The notes beneath the pieces were generated by a model, which saw nothing but the letters and a program-made list of their open reading frames with translations, ran no database searches and had not been told where the DNA came from. A stretch of 64,000 nucleotides of DNA from Allomuricauda sp. GTDB lineage: Bacteria; Bacteroidota; Bacteroidia; Flavobacteriales; Flavobacteriaceae. The translations under genes and the position numbers were made by a program. Where the stretch lies: positions 62,001 through 126,000 of the forward strand of contig RHLF01000003.1 of the NCBI GenBank assembly GCA_003712125.1, in the 5' to 3' direction. This document shows positions 24,108 through 33,819 of this stretch, piece after piece (position 1 is the first letter of the stretch; the number at the start of each line of letters is the position of its first letter).

Positions 24108-26003
24108 ATGGCGAACGTACTGGCTCATAGTCTTTTCAGTGAATTTGACATTAGTTTATTCAAATCTGGTAAGCATTACCGTCTTTTTGAAAAATTGGGT
24201 TCACATCCCATAGAGGTGGAAGGGCAAGAGGGAACTTATTTTGCAGTTTGGGCTCCCACAGCAAAATCTGTATCCGTTGTTGGAGATTTTAATTATTGGT
24301 CAGATGAAGAACATCAACTTTACGTGCGATGGGATGAAAGCGGAATTTGGGAAGGTTTTATACCCGGTGTGCTAAAAGGGAGCAAGTACAAATACAAAAT
24401 ACGTTCGCATAATAACGATATTATTACCGAAAAAGCCGATCCCTTCGCACGATACTGCGAAAAACCACCGCATACTGCCTCCATTGTTTGGGATGATTCG
24501 TACAAATGGAGCGATAAAAAATGGATGTCGGAAAGAAAGGATAAAAATGGTCTTGACAAACCGTATTCGGTCTATGAAGTCCATTTGGGATCTTGGAAAA
24601 GAAAAAATGATAATGAGTTCTTGTCTTATGCAGATTTCGCCAAGGAATTGGTTGACTATGTCAAGGAAATGGGCTTTACGCATGTTGAGTTTATGCCCAT
24701 TATGGAGTATCCCTACGACCCCTCGTGGGGGTACCAACTCACCGGATATTTCGCGCCAACGTCGCGGTTCGGGGACCCAGCCGGATTTAAGGCTTTGGTT
24801 GATGCCCTGCATCAAAATAACATTGGGGTCATCTTGGATTGGGTGCCATCACATTTTCCTGAAGATGCCCATGGTTTGGGATTTTTCGATGGTTCTCATT
24901 TGTATGAACACCCAGATCGTAGACGAGGGTATCATCCTGACTGGAAAAGTTTAATTTTTAACTATGGCCGCAATGAGGTTCGGGCATTTTTGATCAGTAA
25001 TGCCGTTTTTTGGTTAGATCAATACCATGTGGATGGCTTACGGGTTGACGCGGTTGCTTCGATGCTCTATTTGGATTATTCGAGGGAAGATGGCGAATGG
25101 GAGCCCAATATGTATGGAAACAATGAAAATCTTGAGGCCATGTCATTCCTTCGGGAACTCAATGAAGAAGTATACAAGCGATTTGATGGTATACAGACCA
25201 TTGCAGAAGAATCTACGGCTTTTTCAGGGGTTTCCAAGCCGGTACATTACGGCGGATTGGGATTTGGTATGAAATGGATGATGGGATGGATGCACGATAC
25301 GCTGGAATACTTCAAAAAAGAACCCGTGTACAGGAAGCACCATCAAAACGACATCACGTTTAGCATGACCTACGCCTTTACAGAAAATTTCATGCTTCCT
25401 TTCTCACATGACGAGGTAGTCTATGGTAAGCAATCTCTTATATATCGAATGCCCGGTGACGAGTGGCAACGCTTTGCCAACTTAAGATTGTTGTATGGTT
25501 ATATGTTTACACACCCTGGGGCCAATCTCATCTTTATGGGAGGTGAATTTGGGCAAACTTCAGAATGGAATTTTCAACAAAGTTTGGATTGGCATTTGAC
25601 CCAATACGATTTGCATTCAGGTATTCAAGAAGTCTTGAAGGATTTGAACGCCCTATACAAAAAAGAGCCTGCCCTCTATGAAAAACAGTTCAGCCAAGAG
25701 GGATTCGAATGGATCGATTACGGTGATGGAGAAAATTCAGTATTGACCTACATTCGAAAAGGGCATGATGCAGAGAACGATTTAATTATTGCGTGTAATA
25801 TGACTCCTGTTCCTAGAGAGAATTATCGTATTGGAGTTCCAAAAACCAAACAACTAAAATTGTTGTTTAACAGTGACAACACTAAGTATGGCGGTAGCGG
25901 AATTGGAAAGAAAACTGCTAAGCCCAGCAAGACCGAATTGCATGGAAGGGCAAATTCTATTGTTGTCGACCTTCCGCCTTTGGGGGTTTTGGTCTATAAA
26001 TAA
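24108..26003 (+). CDS. glgB: 1,4-alpha-glucan branching enzyme
   Basis: The 631-residue enzyme has an N-terminal CBM48 (WAPTAKSVSVVGDFNYW, about 48-64), a GH13 barrel with DWVPSHF, the nucleophile in DGLRVDAV (Asp314), the acid/base in TIAEEST (about Glu367) and the third carboxylate in FSHDEVVYG, and a C-terminal beta domain. It forms alpha-1,6 branches in glycogen. No glgA, glgC or glgP is in the window; the next gene is a GH31 glucosidase, so a glycogen/alpha-glucan role is inferred for the pair. Confidence 0.95.
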   Translation: MANVLAHSLFSEFDISLFKSGKHYRLFEKLGSHPIEVEGQEGTYFAVWAPTAKSVSVVGDFNYWSDEEHQLYVRWDESGIWEGFIPGVLKGSKYKYKIRSHNNDIITEKADPFARYCEKPPHTASIVWDDSYKWSDKKWMSERKDKNGLDKPYSVYEVHLGSWKRKNDNEFLSYADFAKELVDYVKEMGFTHVEFMPIMEYPYDPSWGYQLTGYFAPTSRFGDPAGFKALVDALHQNNIGVILDWVPSHFPEDAHGLGFFDGSHLYEHPDRRRGYHPDWKSLIFNYGRNEVRAFLISNAVFWLDQYHVDGLRVDAVASMLYLDYSREDGEWEPNMYGNNENLEAMSFLRELNEEVYKRFDGIQTIAEESTAFSGVSKPVHYGGLGFGMKWMMGWMHDTLEYFKKEPVYRKHHQNDITFSMTYAFTENFMLPFSHDEVVYGKQSLIYRMPGDEWQRFANLRLLYGYMFTHPGANLIFMGGEFGQTSEWNFQQSLDWHLTQYDLHSGIQEVLKDLNALYKKEPALYEKQFSQEGFEWIDYGDGENSVLTYIRKGHDAENDLIIACNMTPVPRENYRIGVPKTKQLKLLFNSDNTKYGGSGIGKKTAKPSKTELHGRANSIVVDLPPLGVLVYK

Positions 26004-26095
26004 ACGAGCTATATCGTTATAGTCCCATCTTGTTCAAAAGATGATTTTACATTCTCATTCTAAAATGTTTCTTTTGTGGGTCTAATCTATTTGTA

Positions 26096-28495
26096 ATGAT
26101 TACCAATACTGAGATTGCGAAGCGGGGTAATCTACTTCCCGACCATATCGTCGACTTCAAACAGGACAGCGAGAAAATCTATTTTACCACCAAAAATGGG
26201 GTCATTTTAGAAATAACGGTGCTACGCGATAGTGCTATCCGTTTCAGATATGCCACAGAACATGTTTTTGAACCTGATTTTTCATATGCAATCAGCGATG
26301 ATGTGAGTTTGGGGTACAATGAACTTACTGTTAAGGAAGAACCACCCGAATACGTCATTACGACTTCAAAGTTGAAAATCTATGTCAAGAAGGCCAATTT
26401 AAAAGTGCAGATTGTTGACCTGGAGGATAATGTGATCAACGAAGATGAATTGGGCTTTCACTGGGAAGAAAACTTTGATTACGGGGGCAATGTGGTCAAG
26501 ATGAGCAAGATTACCCAATCGTCCGAAAGTTATTATGGTTTGGGCGATAAAGCCTCGCATACGAATTTAAAGGGAAAAAGAGTAAACAATTGGGTTACGG
26601 ATTCATACGCCTACGGCAAGGATCAAGAACCTTTATATAAATCCATCCCCTTTTATGTCGGCCTGCATAACAATATAGCCTATGGAATTTTCTTTGATAA
26701 TTCCTTTAGCACCTATTTTGATTTCGCGCATGAACGACGCACGACAACAAGTTTTTGGGCTGATGGCGGGCAAATGAACTATTACTTTTTCTATGGCCCA
26801 AAAATCGCCCAAGTCGTAGAGGCCTATACCGATTTAACAGGAGTTCCCGAGCTTCCACCGATGTGGGCATTGGGCTTTCATCAGTCAAAATGGAGCTATT
26901 ATCCAGAAAAAAAGGTAAAGCAGATTGCGGCTAAATTCCGTGAATTAAAAATTCCTTGTGATGCCATCTATCTCGATATTGATTATATGGAGGGATTCCG
27001 ATGCTTTACATGGAACAACAGAAGATTTCCCAATCCGAAGAAGATGATCGATGAATTGTCAGAAACGGGTTTCAAGACCATTACCATGATAGACCCCGGA
27101 ATTAAGGTTGACCCAGATTATTGGGTCTATCAGCAGGCGATGGATAATGATTTCTTTTGTAAACGTGCCGATGGACCTCACTTTAAGGGTAAGGTATGGC
27201 CCGGGGAATGTAAATTTCCAGATTTTACCAATCCCGAAGTTCGCGAATGGTGGTCAGGACTCTATAAGGAGATGATTGCTGAAATGGGGGTTCATGGTGT
27301 CTGGAACGATATGAATGAGCCTGCTGTTATGGAAGTACCTACCAAAACAGCCAATCTGGATGTTCGTCATGATTATGATGGACACCCCTGTAGCCATCGT
27401 AAGGCACACAACGTGTACGGTATGCAGATGGTTAGGGCCACCTACAATGGCCTGAAGAAGTACAGCTTTCCAAAACGTCCGTTTGTGTTGACACGGGCAG
27501 CCTATTCCGGTACACAACGTTATTGTGCCACATGGACCGGCGATAATGTTGCTACCTGGGAACATTTGTGGATCGCCAATGTTCAAATGCAGCGTATGTG
27601 TATGAGTGGCTATTCCTTTGTTGGTTCTGACATTGGTGGATTCGCCGAACAGCCAAATGGAGAACTTTTCGCAAGATGGATCCAATTAGGTGTTTTTCAC
27701 CCATTTTGCAGGGTACATTCCAGTGGTGACCATGGGGATCAAGAACCTTGGTCGTTTGGGGCTGAAATTACCGATATCGTAAGAAAATTTATTGAGCTTC
27801 GTTACGAGTTGCTGCCCTATTTATATACCATGTTTTATCGGTATATCAAAGATGGCCTTCCCATGCTACAATCTTTGGTATTTTACGATCAAGAAGATGC
27901 ACAAACGCACTTTAGAACCGATGAGTTCCTTTTCGGGGAACAAATTTTGGTGTGTCCGATTCAGGAACCCAACGCCCAAGGGAGGAGAATGTACATTCCC
28001 AAGGGGAAATGGTATAATTATTGGACCGAAGAGATTGTTGAGGGGGGTGTAGAGAAATGGGTCGCTGCCGGAATTGACAAAATTCCGCTTTTTATCAAGG
28101 AAGGGGCAATCATACCCAAGTATCCTGTGCAACAGTATGTGGGAGAGAAAGCCCTGGAAGAGCTAAAATTGGATGTCTATTATACCGATGGAACGGAAAA
28201 CTCCATTGTTTATGAAGACCAGCAAGAAGGTTATGATTATAAGAAAGGCCGCTATAGTTTGAGGAAGTTTAGATTGCGTGGTAAACCTAATGAGCTGATT
28301 TTGCAGCAATTTAAAGATGGTACTTACATCACGCCATATGAAACCTTGAAATTACAATTTCATGGACTGCCTTTCAAAATCAAGACCATTGAAGTGGATA
28401 ACGAAAAAGTTGATTTTAAGTCTGTGAAGCTGAACGGAAATAACAACATTCAGATCAGCAAGGATTTTACCGAATTGCATCTGATAGGTGCATGA
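26096..28495 (+). CDS. glycoside hydrolase family 31 alpha-glucosidase
   Basis: A 799-residue GH31 enzyme. The barrel motifs are clear: MWALGFHQSKWSYYP, CDAIYLDIDYMEG, the nucleophile Asp in GVWNDMNEP (about residue 405), and the acid/base Asp in VGSDIGGF (about 510), followed by FHPFCRVHS. No signal peptide, so it acts in the cytosol. It probably hydrolyses alpha-glucosidic bonds of malto-oligosaccharides or glycogen fragments. It follows glgB by 92 bp in the same direction. Confidence 0.93.
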   Translation: MITNTEIAKRGNLLPDHIVDFKQDSEKIYFTTKNGVILEITVLRDSAIRFRYATEHVFEPDFSYAISDDVSLGYNELTVKEEPPEYVITTSKLKIYVKKANLKVQIVDLEDNVINEDELGFHWEENFDYGGNVVKMSKITQSSESYYGLGDKASHTNLKGKRVNNWVTDSYAYGKDQEPLYKSIPFYVGLHNNIAYGIFFDNSFSTYFDFAHERRTTTSFWADGGQMNYYFFYGPKIAQVVEAYTDLTGVPELPPMWALGFHQSKWSYYPEKKVKQIAAKFRELKIPCDAIYLDIDYMEGFRCFTWNNRRFPNPKKMIDELSETGFKTITMIDPGIKVDPDYWVYQQAMDNDFFCKRADGPHFKGKVWPGECKFPDFTNPEVREWWSGLYKEMIAEMGVHGVWNDMNEPAVMEVPTKTANLDVRHDYDGHPCSHRKAHNVYGMQMVRATYNGLKKYSFPKRPFVLTRAAYSGTQRYCATWTGDNVATWEHLWIANVQMQRMCMSGYSFVGSDIGGFAEQPNGELFARWIQLGVFHPFCRVHSSGDHGDQEPWSFGAEITDIVRKFIELRYELLPYLYTMFYRYIKDGLPMLQSLVFYDQEDAQTHFRTDEFLFGEQILVCPIQEPNAQGRRMYIPKGKWYNYWTEEIVEGGVEKWVAAGIDKIPLFIKEGAIIPKYPVQQYVGEKALEELKLDVYYTDGTENSIVYEDQQEGYDYKKGRYSLRKFRLRGKPNELILQQFKDGTYITPYETLKLQFHGLPFKIKTIEVDNEKVDFKSVKLNGNNNIQISKDFTELHLIGA

Positions 28496-28531
28496 TTTTT
28501 TCGTAAATTCCATGTATAAACACTATACATT

Positions 28532-29341
28532 ATGAGAAAATTATTTTTAACGGTAGCCCTATTTCTTGCCGTTGTTGCCTGTAAAACGAATCCGTTTACG
28601 GGCAAAAAAACATTGAATTTTTACCCCAATAGTCAGATATTTCCAATGGCTTTTGCCCAGTACGACCAGTTTTTGACCGAAAATAAGGTTGTCGAAGGAA
28701 CGGCAGAGGCAAAAATGATCACCAATGTAGGCCAGCGCATTGCCTCAGCTGCCGAACGTTGGTTAAATGCCAATGGGTATCCAGGATATTTAAAGGATTA
28801 CAAGTGGGAATACAATTTGGTCAATGACGAAACGGTCAATGCCTGGTGTATGCCTGGTGGAAAAATCGTTTTTTACACTGGTATTTTACCTATTTGTCAA
28901 GGTGAAACCGGGGTTGCTGTGGTAATGGGGCATGAAGTCGCCCACGCCCTGGCCGACCACGGTGCTCAGCGTATGAGTGCCGGTACTTTGCAGCAAATAG
29001 GGGCGGTTGCCGGTAATGTGGCCATTAAAGATCCCCAAAAGCGAAATATGTTCAATCAAGCCTATGGTATTGGTACGACGGTTGGTGCTATGCTGCCTTT
29101 TAGTCGTGGCCATGAGACCGAGGCCGATCGTATCGGACTTCAGATTATGGCGATTGCCGGTTACAATCCGGATGAAGCGGCTGAACTTTGGAGACGGATG
29201 AAAGCAAAAAGTGGCAATCAAGCTCCTCCAGAATTTTTGAGTACACACCCCTCCAATGACACTAGAATTAAAAATTTAACTGCTTGGGCACCATTGGCCA
29301 AGCAGGAAGCGGCCAAATTTGGAGTAACCAGCTTCAAATAA
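28532..29341 (+). CDS. M48 family metalloprotease lipoprotein
   Basis: A 269-residue protein with a lipoprotein signal (AVVAC, Cys17) and the M48 zinc motif MGHEVAHALADH (His133, His137) plus the third-ligand helix ETEADRIGLQIMAIAGY. This is the LoiP/BepA-type branch of small periplasmic M48 peptidases, involved in outer-membrane protein quality control in other bacteria. It follows the GH31 gene by 36 bp and ends in a strong terminator. Confidence 0.92.
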   Translation: MRKLFLTVALFLAVVACKTNPFTGKKTLNFYPNSQIFPMAFAQYDQFLTENKVVEGTAEAKMITNVGQRIASAAERWLNANGYPGYLKDYKWEYNLVNDETVNAWCMPGGKIVFYTGILPICQGETGVAVVMGHEVAHALADHGAQRMSAGTLQQIGAVAGNVAIKDPQKRNMFNQAYGIGTTVGAMLPFSRGHETEADRIGLQIMAIAGYNPDEAAELWRRMKAKSGNQAPPEFLSTHPSNDTRIKNLTAWAPLAKQEAAKFGVTSFK

Positions 29342-29365
29342 TAGCGAGAACAACCCCTAATTGAT

Positions 29366-29394
29366 AAAGCTGCTCGAATTGAGCAGCTTTTTTT
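29366..29394 (+). terminator. rho-independent terminator after the M48 gene
   Basis: Stem AAAGCTGCTC / GAGCAGCTTT (10 bp) with a five-base loop and a T run immediately after; it ends 10 bp before the next ATG. Confidence 0.88.
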
Positions 29395-29404
29395 ATTTTT
29401 AGCC

Positions 29405-30742
29405 ATGGTCAGAACTTTAGCAATCAAGGGAAGTAAAAAATTACGTAACGCATGGGCTGTTTACGATTGGGCTACTTCGGTTTACAACCTCACCATATCA
29501 AGTGCGGTTTTTCCAATTTATTATGGGGCTTTGTTCCGAATGGCAGATGTTGAAACGGTCGAAGTATTTGGCACACAGATAGAGCGAGCCCCTTTAATAG
29601 GTTATGTTTCTTCAATTTCGTTCATCTTTATCGCCTTGATCATTCCCTTGGTTTCGGGGGTGGCCGATTATTTGGGCAACAAGCGTGTTTTTCTAAAGTT
29701 CTTCACCTATCTCGGTGCCCTGGGGTGTATTGGCTTGTATTGGTTTTCACTGGAGTCGATTTATTGGAGCCTTGTAAGCTATATGGCCGGACTGATAGGG
29801 TCATGGGTGAGTTTTGCAATTTACAATTCGTATTTGCCTGTTGTGGCTTTTCCAGAACAGCAAGACAAACTAAGCGCAAAGGGATTTTCGTTTGGGTACG
29901 TGGGCAGTGTACTGCTCTTGTGCCTTAACTTATGGATGGTGATGGCTCCGGATACTTTTGGATTTGTGGATTCAGAAGGTGTCCCCGCAGCAGTTAAGGC
30001 CATGAAGGTGTCTTTCGTAACCGTGGGTGTTTGGTGGATGTTGTTCAGTCAAATAACCTTCGCCTACTTACCCAAGGGGCATAAAAAATCGGGCAAGCGC
30101 AGCAATATCATTCTTAATGGTTTTTTAGAGTTAAAAAAGGTTTGGCAGCAACTTCAGACACAGATTAGGCTGACACGCTTTCTCAAGGCCTTTTTTGTGT
30201 ACAGTTTGGCAGTGCAGACCATTATGCTGATTGCCGCCTATTTTGGTGAGCAATTGATTGATTGGGGGTCTGATGAAAATAGACAGGTTGGTTTGATCGC
30301 CAGTATTCTGATAATCCAATTGGTAGCCATAATCGGGGCTTACATTATGGCATGGGCCTCTGAAAAATATGGCAATATCAAAACCTTGGTGGTGGTCAAT
30401 TTTTTGTGGATGTTCCTATGCATCTACGCCTATTTTATGGTGACTCCGATAGACTTCTACATTGGTGCCAGTTTGGTAGGTCTGGTCATGGGCGGTATTC
30501 AAGCATTGTCGCGTTCCACCTATTCGAAATTTTTACCTGAAACAACAGATACCACTTCGTTCTTTAGCTTTTACGATGTAAGCGAGAAAATAGGCATAAT
30601 TATCGGCCTTGTTATCTTTTCATACCTCAGTGAGAAGGCAGAAGGGATGCGAACCGCGGCCTTGGCATTTGCCATCTTCTTTTTGGTTGGTGCATTTTTG
30701 TTGACCCGTGTCAATAAAAAAATCCCTACTCAAGAAGAATAG
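29405..30742 (+). CDS. UMF1-family MFS transporter
   Basis: The 445-residue protein has about twelve membrane helices and the opening NAWAVYDWATSVYNLTISSAVFPIYY, characteristic of the UMF1 (Atg22-like) branch of the major facilitator superfamily. Bacterial members are unassigned; yeast Atg22 exports amino acids from the vacuole. The start at 29,405 lies just after a terminator, so any promoter must overlap the 3' end of the M48 gene. A hairpin spanning the stop may terminate the transcript. Confidence 0.88.
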   Translation: MVRTLAIKGSKKLRNAWAVYDWATSVYNLTISSAVFPIYYGALFRMADVETVEVFGTQIERAPLIGYVSSISFIFIALIIPLVSGVADYLGNKRVFLKFFTYLGALGCIGLYWFSLESIYWSLVSYMAGLIGSWVSFAIYNSYLPVVAFPEQQDKLSAKGFSFGYVGSVLLLCLNLWMVMAPDTFGFVDSEGVPAAVKAMKVSFVTVGVWWMLFSQITFAYLPKGHKKSGKRSNIILNGFLELKKVWQQLQTQIRLTRFLKAFFVYSLAVQTIMLIAAYFGEQLIDWGSDENRQVGLIASILIIQLVAIIGAYIMAWASEKYGNIKTLVVVNFLWMFLCIYAYFMVTPIDFYIGASLVGLVMGGIQALSRSTYSKFLPETTDTTSFFSFYDVSEKIGIIIGLVIFSYLSEKAEGMRTAALAFAIFFLVGAFLLTRVNKKIPTQEE

Positions 30743-30749
30743 GGATTTT
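30719..30749 (+). terminator. probable terminator overlapping the transporter stop
   Basis: AAAATCCCTA and TAGGGATTTT form a 10-bp stem around an 11-base loop; the stop codon lies in the second arm. A short T-rich stretch follows. Confidence 0.55.
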
Positions 30750-30800
30750 CCGTTTTTGATTGACTATATGGTTGTTTAATGATCGATTATAATAAACTCC

Positions 30801-31523
30801 TTAGTAGCTTGATATGTCACCTGAGCCTGAGCTTTTGGTATCAATTTTTTTCGGATTCCCTTTATAACTGATATCGCCTGAACCTGAAACACGGGCCTTT
30901 AACGATTGATTGGCCGTTACTTTGATATCGGCGGAACCTGAAACCTGAGCTTGAACGAACTCTGCTTTAAGATCATACGCCTTGATATCTCCAGATCCTG
31001 AAACCGAAACTTCGAAATCGGTTGCCTTTCCTGACAAACGAATATCACCAGATCCAGACATAGATGCTTTTAGCGTGTTCGCCTCAACAGTCAATTCAAT
31101 ATCTCCCGATCCCGAAATACTAGTCTTAAAATTATCAGCTTTTAAGGTAGTTTTTCCAATGACATCACCTGAACCAGAAAGTGAGGTCCCATTGATACTT
31201 TCAATAGGTACCGTTACAACGATTCCGTCTTTCCAACTAGAGGGCTGAAGATTTACACCCTTTTTGGTTTTGATGATCAAGTCGCCATTTTTCACCTCTG
31301 TTTTGATATACTCCAAGAGATTTTCTTCACCTTTAAGGGTAATCTCCCCCTCGTTTCCATCAACAAGTTCTACGTCAAACCAACCTGCTACGGAAACATA
31401 ATCATAATCTCCAACAGACCTTTCAATGGTTACTACCTTGCCATTTCCTTTGATTCTTTTGCCCCATTGTGCCGAAGCAGCAATTGTAAAAAGGGCTAAA
31501 CTTAGTGTGAGTACTTTTTTCAT
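30801..31523 (-). CDS. exported DUF2807 (head GIN-type) beta-solenoid protein
   Basis: The 240-residue protein has a signal peptide (TIAASAQ) and the DUF2807 domain. The motif SGSGD(I/V) returns at near-regular steps of about 18-22 residues at least six times, giving the right-handed beta-helix expected for the family. Bacteroidota encode many such proteins, usually with unknown adhesion or envelope roles. It is the last gene of the sigma/anti-sigma/DUF4097 transcript and follows the DUF4097-like gene by 24 bp. Confidence 0.85.
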   Translation of the reverse strand: MKKVLTLSLALFTIAASAQWGKRIKGNGKVVTIERSVGDYDYVSVAGWFDVELVDGNEGEITLKGEENLLEYIKTEVKNGDLIIKTKKGVNLQPSSWKDGIVVTVPIESINGTSLSGSGDVIGKTTLKADNFKTSISGSGDIELTVEANTLKASMSGSGDIRLSGKATDFEVSVSGSGDIKAYDLKAEFVQAQVSGSADIKVTANQSLKARVSGSGDISYKGNPKKIDTKSSGSGDISSY

Positions 31524-31547
31524 GATTGTGTTTTAGTTTTTTGATTA

Positions 31548-32645
31548 TTAATTTTTGTAAAAGGTTATTCCGCCATAATCACTGGTAATAGTTACCATAC
31601 GACCTGAATTTTCTTTACCGTAATACCCTTTGTAATATTTTTCGCTTGATTTTTCTTTACTGATATTAATTTCAAAATCTTCTTTGCCGCTTACGCCAGC
31701 ATATTCAGTATTGATTTCAAAATCAAAATAATAGTCTGGGTTATATCCGATTCTGATACCGGTGTAGTCAGTTTTGACATTTAGGTTACCGGCATCGGCT
31801 GTCATTTCGGCTATCTTCAATGAGCCGTAATCAGCGCTTACATCAACATTTCCGGATACCTTGCCAAGTTTAATTCCGATATAGTCACCATTTCCGCGTA
31901 CATTATTGACCGATTTAACTTCCATTGACCCATAGTCCGATGAATAATCCAAATTGCCCATCTCATAAATGACACCATTGGTATAATCTGCGCGAACCGT
32001 AAGATCTCCTGCTTTTTCAATGGTAAATCCTGAGTAATCAGCTATGATTTCGGCACTATTTACATACTCAAATGTAGATCTAGAGGTGTAATCAAAGCGC
32101 AACTCATTGTTGCGTCCACGCAATTCACCAACTTCAATTTTACCATAGTCGCAATTGATCTTGGCATGGCCATCTACTCTATCGAGGTATATATTGCCAT
32201 AATCGTTGTTGAGGTTCACACTGTTTTTGACAGGTAACTTTATGGTGTAGTTAACCTGTACATTAACATTGTTCTTTTTACCCCACCAGCTCCAATTGTT
32301 ATTCTTGTTGCCGAATCGCGTATATGCTGAGACTAGGCTCGCACTGTTTTCGAAATCCACATCGATTTCATTTAGGCGTTCTTGAACACGGCTTTCATTA
32401 TTTCCGTTGGTCTTAATATGAACTTCTATCATCACCTTGTTTTCATTCCATGAAGTGATGTTCAAGTTGCCATAACTGTTCTTGACTTTGAACAGTGCAT
32501 CGGAGTTCACATCGTACTCCTTTTTTATGGTCTTTTCCTTGGTATATTTTCCCTTCCAACCACTCCCGTCAGGGTTGGCGTTGACAACCAAAGGCAGTGC
32601 CAATAGGGTTATTGTCAGATATTTAAATAGTAAAATTCGCATCAT
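31548..32645 (-). CDS. exported DUF4097-like beta-solenoid protein
   Basis: A 365-residue protein with signal peptide (ending VVNANPD) and repeated short strands with Asp-Tyr-Gly or Asp-Tyr-Thr turns (DYGNIYLD, DYGKIEVG, DYTNGVIY, DYGSMEVK, DYGSLKIA, DYGGITFY). This is the DUF4097 putative adhesin pattern. It lies between the anti-sigma candidate (22-bp overlap) and the DUF2807 gene, suggesting an envelope component controlled by the adjacent sigma factor. Confidence 0.8.
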   Translation of the reverse strand: MMRILLFKYLTITLLALPLVVNANPDGSGWKGKYTKEKTIKKEYDVNSDALFKVKNSYGNLNITSWNENKVMIEVHIKTNGNNESRVQERLNEIDVDFENSASLVSAYTRFGNKNNNWSWWGKKNNVNVQVNYTIKLPVKNSVNLNNDYGNIYLDRVDGHAKINCDYGKIEVGELRGRNNELRFDYTSRSTFEYVNSAEIIADYSGFTIEKAGDLTVRADYTNGVIYEMGNLDYSSDYGSMEVKSVNNVRGNGDYIGIKLGKVSGNVDVSADYGSLKIAEMTADAGNLNVKTDYTGIRIGYNPDYYFDFEINTEYAGVSGKEDFEINISKEKSSEKYYKGYYGKENSGRMVTITSDYGGITFYKN

Positions 32646-33183
32646 TATTTGATTTTAAGTTTTTGATTTCTTCAATATTGGTCAGTACTTCTTGTAATAA
32701 ATCTATTCGTGTTTGAAAATTGATGATCATTGCATTCAAGATGATCTTGTCGTTGCCACCATTGATCAAATCTTGTTCTAGATTTTTGTAATCTGCTTCA
32801 AGCTTCGCCAATTGTTTGAGTGTGTCATCTACCAGCTGCTCATTTTCTGGTGCTTTAGAATTTTCAAGCACTTGAACCTGCTCTTGTATAAGGCTCGTAA
32901 AGTGAAACTCGGTTTGCGAAACCTCAGGAGCTATTTCAACTACCTGTTCGCGTACGCTTCGTTCCTTGGTGATTTGCTGAAAACCAAGGGCCACAACCAA
33001 AGCAATTGAGGCTGCAATGGACAAAGGTTTCCACCAAGTCTTTTTCGTTTTTTGTAGGGTAACCACACCTTTGGACTGGTTCAATTTTTCAAGAAATCGA
33101 TCTTGATGACCCAATTCCGGCTCTTCGATATCGAATTGCCCTTGCAGTTTTCCGAACAAATTTTCTAGTTCTTTTTCTTTCAT
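32623..33183 (-). CDS. putative anti-sigma factor, single membrane helix
   Basis: The 186-residue protein has a soluble N-terminal region of about 45 residues, one membrane helix (about 49-66, WKPLSIAASIALVVALGF) and a coiled-coil-rich periplasmic tail (LKQLAKLEADYKNLEQDL). It starts 3 bp after the ECF sigma stop. The topology and position fit a membrane anti-sigma factor, but no known anti-sigma domain is recognised. Confidence 0.7.
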   Translation of the reverse strand: MKEKELENLFGKLQGQFDIEEPELGHQDRFLEKLNQSKGVVTLQKTKKTWWKPLSIAASIALVVALGFQQITKERSVREQVVEIAPEVSQTEFHFTSLIQEQVQVLENSKAPENEQLVDDTLKQLAKLEADYKNLEQDLINGGNDKIILNAMIINFQTRIDLLQEVLTNIEEIKNLKSNNDANFTI

Positions 33184-33186
33184 GAT

Positions 33187-33744
33187 TTAGGCATTAACCA
33201 ACAATTTTTTTCTTAGACTTTCTTTGGCTCTTGAAATTGTAGTTCTACAATTCGCATAGCTGATGTCCATAATTTGACTTATTTCTTCATAATCATACCC
33301 CTCAACGAGGTGCAAGGTCAAAGAAACTCTGTAATTGTCTTTTAAACTTCTCATGGTTTCCATCACTTTTTGAGCCTTCAGTTCAGTTAAACCATTTTGA
33401 TCTAAAGCAACTCCGTCATTATCTTCGACCCTGTACATCACCTCATCTAAGTCTACAGCATGCTCTTTTTGTCGCTTCTTGTAATGATAGATACTGTTAT
33501 TGATCACAATTCGCTTTAACCATGCTCCAAAAGTTACATTCCCTTTAAATGTGTGCAGTTTCGTAAACGCGTTCAAAAACGATTCCTGCATTACATCTTC
33601 GGCTTCGGCAGAATGCTTTACAATGCGAAAAGCTGTGTTGTACATGGCTTTGTAATATCGATTGTAAATTTCCATTTGTGCACTCTGTTTTCCTTCCAGG
33701 CACTGTTTTAGCAATGCGTCGGTATGTACATTATTGTGGCTCAA
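33187..33744 (-). CDS. ECF-type RNA polymerase sigma factor
   Basis: A 185-residue ECF sigma factor with region 2 (YNRYYKAMYNTAFRIV, AEDVMQESFLNAF, FGAWLKRIVINNSI) and region 4 (LVEGYDYEEISQIMDISYANCR). The start is TTG at 33,744: the open frame upstream contains no ATG before a stop, and the next internal ATG (at MEIYNRYY) would cut into region 2. It heads a four-gene leftward unit with the anti-sigma candidate and two beta-solenoid proteins. Confidence 0.88.
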   Translation of the reverse strand: MSHNNVHTDALLKQCLEGKQSAQMEIYNRYYKAMYNTAFRIVKHSAEAEDVMQESFLNAFTKLHTFKGNVTFGAWLKRIVINNSIYHYKKRQKEHAVDLDEVMYRVEDNDGVALDQNGLTELKAQKVMETMRSLKDNYRVSLTLHLVEGYDYEEISQIMDISYANCRTTISRAKESLRKKLLVNA

Positions 33745-33819
33745 AAAGTCGAATGGTTTGTTTTATAGATGAATCAATTTAGCAATTGTTACACTTTTCT
33801 AAATTTTTTTCTCATGCTA

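Noticed and set aside
30801-31523. Regularly spaced similar DNA segments resembling a repeat array
   Set aside because: The similarity comes from codons for repeated SGSGD(I/V) turns in a DUF2807 protein; spacers are coding and in frame, so this is not a CRISPR or satellite.
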